Shown here piece by piece: positions 63,093 to 64,000 of a stretch of 64,000 nt of DNA (within the stretch, counting starts at the first letter, position 1; each line of letters begins with the position of its first letter). The stretch comes from Prorocentrum cordatum (lineage: Eukaryota > Sar > Dinophyceae > Prorocentrales > Prorocentraceae). The translations under genes were made by a program, and so were the position numbers. Location of the stretch: NCBI GenBank assembly GCA_963575745.1, contig CAUYUJ010014627.1, positions 905,348 through 969,347 of the forward strand. Direction: 5' to 3'. The notes under the pieces were generated by a model. That model saw only the letters and a list, made by a program, of their open reading frames with translations, was not told where the DNA came from and did not search any database.

Positions 63093-63519
63093 CGGCGTCA
63101 CTGCCGCCAGGCGCAGAAAGCATGGGCCTTGCGTTTCTTGCCTCTCCCCAGTCGCCTCGTCATTGTCTCCCCCCCCTCTGCGCTCGTGTCCTCGTCGTCC
63201 TCCGAATCTGGCGGGCCTGCGCGGGGCTACCCCTTTGCAGGCGCCGCTTCGAGTATTTCTTGTTGTGGCCTAGCAACGCAAAGGCCGCCGGGCGCGGTCA
63301 GCAGATGCTCGTTTCCCCTTCAGGCCGGAGGGAGTTTCAGGCACACTTCAGTGGCAGCATTGGAAGAGGAGGCGGAGAAGGAGGAGGAGGAAGAGGAGCA
63401 GGAGGGCTGTGGAGAAAACCGTTTTCATCATCAGGTGGAGGAGGATTGGAGAACCCAGGCGAGGCGGAAAACCCGCCTTCGCCGAGCTCTGATAGAGCGC
63501 GCGCGTGGGGCCCGATAGA
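63093..63519. other. Unique spacer, nothing recognised
   Basis: Mixed sequence with a short GGAGGA run near 63365-63400. No domain or RNA gene seen. Confidence 0.4.
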
Positions 63520-63925
63520 CTAAAAGGGGGGCCCCAGCTTGAAGCTACCCCCCTCCCCCCTTCCTTGCTAAAGGGGGGGGGGCTTCGGAAGCCCCCCCCC
63601 CTCCCCCCCTTTTCGTGGTTCGGAAAGGGGGGGGGGGCTTCCAAGCTACCCCCCCCTCCCTCCCTCTAGTTGAGCCGGGGTGAGCCACCCCCCCCCCTTT
63701 GAAAGGGCGGGGGCTTCGGAAGCTACCCCCCCCCCCTCCCTTTTCCTGGCCGGAAAGGGGGGAGGGGGCTTCCAAGCTACCCCCCCCCCTCCCTCCTTTT
63801 AATGGAGCTGGGGTGAGCCACACCCCCGCTTTGAAAGGGGGGGGCTTTGGAAGCCCCCCCCCCTCCCTCCCTTGGTGCAAAAGGGGGGGCTTGAAGCCCC
63901 CCCCTCCCTTCCCCCCTTTGGCCGC
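63520..63925. repeat. G-run/C-run palindromic array
   Basis: Alternating G7-G11 and C7-C13 runs separated by GCTTCGGAAGC, GCTTCCAAGCTA, TTTCCTGGCCGGAAA and GAGCCGGGGTGAGCCAC segments, in units of about 60-70 bp. Each unit is nearly self-complementary, so it could form hairpins, and the runs could form G-quadruplexes. Confidence 0.88.
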
Positions 63926-64000
63926 CCAGCTCCCGGAGCCATCGCCCTCCCTTTCGCCTCCATTTATTCCCGCCCCTCTCCCTCCTCCTCTTCTTCCTTT

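Overview
ORGANISM. The window is nuclear DNA of a dinoflagellate. The 22-nt dinoflagellate spliced-leader (DinoSL) sequence occurs exactly at 15771-15792 and 26858-26879, and with two mismatches at 38683-38704. The surroundings fit: GC-rich, gene-poor DNA dominated by trinucleotide microsatellites, minisatellites and retroelements. Genus cannot be fixed from this sequence.

LAYOUT. 1-4.03 kb: an 11-bp satellite interrupted by three tandem 56-57-bp palindromes. 4.3-5.3 kb: a 90-bp minisatellite. 5.8-13.3 kb: mostly non-coding repeats, a minus-strand coding fragment (5.8-6.3 kb) and a decayed minus-strand retroelement (A, about 12.0 to 9.4 kb). 15.75-22.45 kb: an intact LINE-type retrotransposon (B), flanked by a perfect 18-bp target-site duplication and starting exactly with the spliced leader. 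22.6-26.9 kb: a CTTGGGGGCC-type array and long GAT/GCT microsatellites. 26.86-31.0 kb: decayed element C with an exact spliced leader. 31-38.7 kb: GAT, TTG, AGG and A-rich triplet repeats and a ~110-bp minisatellite. 38.68-43.65 kb: decayed element D with a mutated spliced leader. 43.6-52 kb: ATC, AGG and TAG microsatellites, a ~200-bp GC-rich satellite, CAGCCT, ~72-bp and ~100-bp arrays, the last with an inverted end. 52.2-52.6 kb: a broken tyrosine-recombinase fragment. 52.6-64 kb: mostly repeats, with one plausible G-patch exon (57.25-57.41 kb), weak coding candidates and a G/C-run palindrome array at the end.

HOW IT FITS TOGETHER. Only element B looks capable of making full-length proteins: a zinc-finger/coiled-coil ORF1, then endonuclease, reverse transcriptase, CCHC and RNase H in the +1 frame. 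The junction is CTT TGA C, identical to the bacterial prfB +1 shift site, and the ORF2 frame has no ATG before the endonuclease catalytic Glu except inside ORF1. The spliced leader abutting the target-site duplication implies that a trans-spliced mRNA was the template for insertion. Elements C and D repeat this arrangement beside trinucleotide microsatellites and are older. Most long open frames in the window are by-products of repeats whose units lack stop codons and are not annotated as genes.
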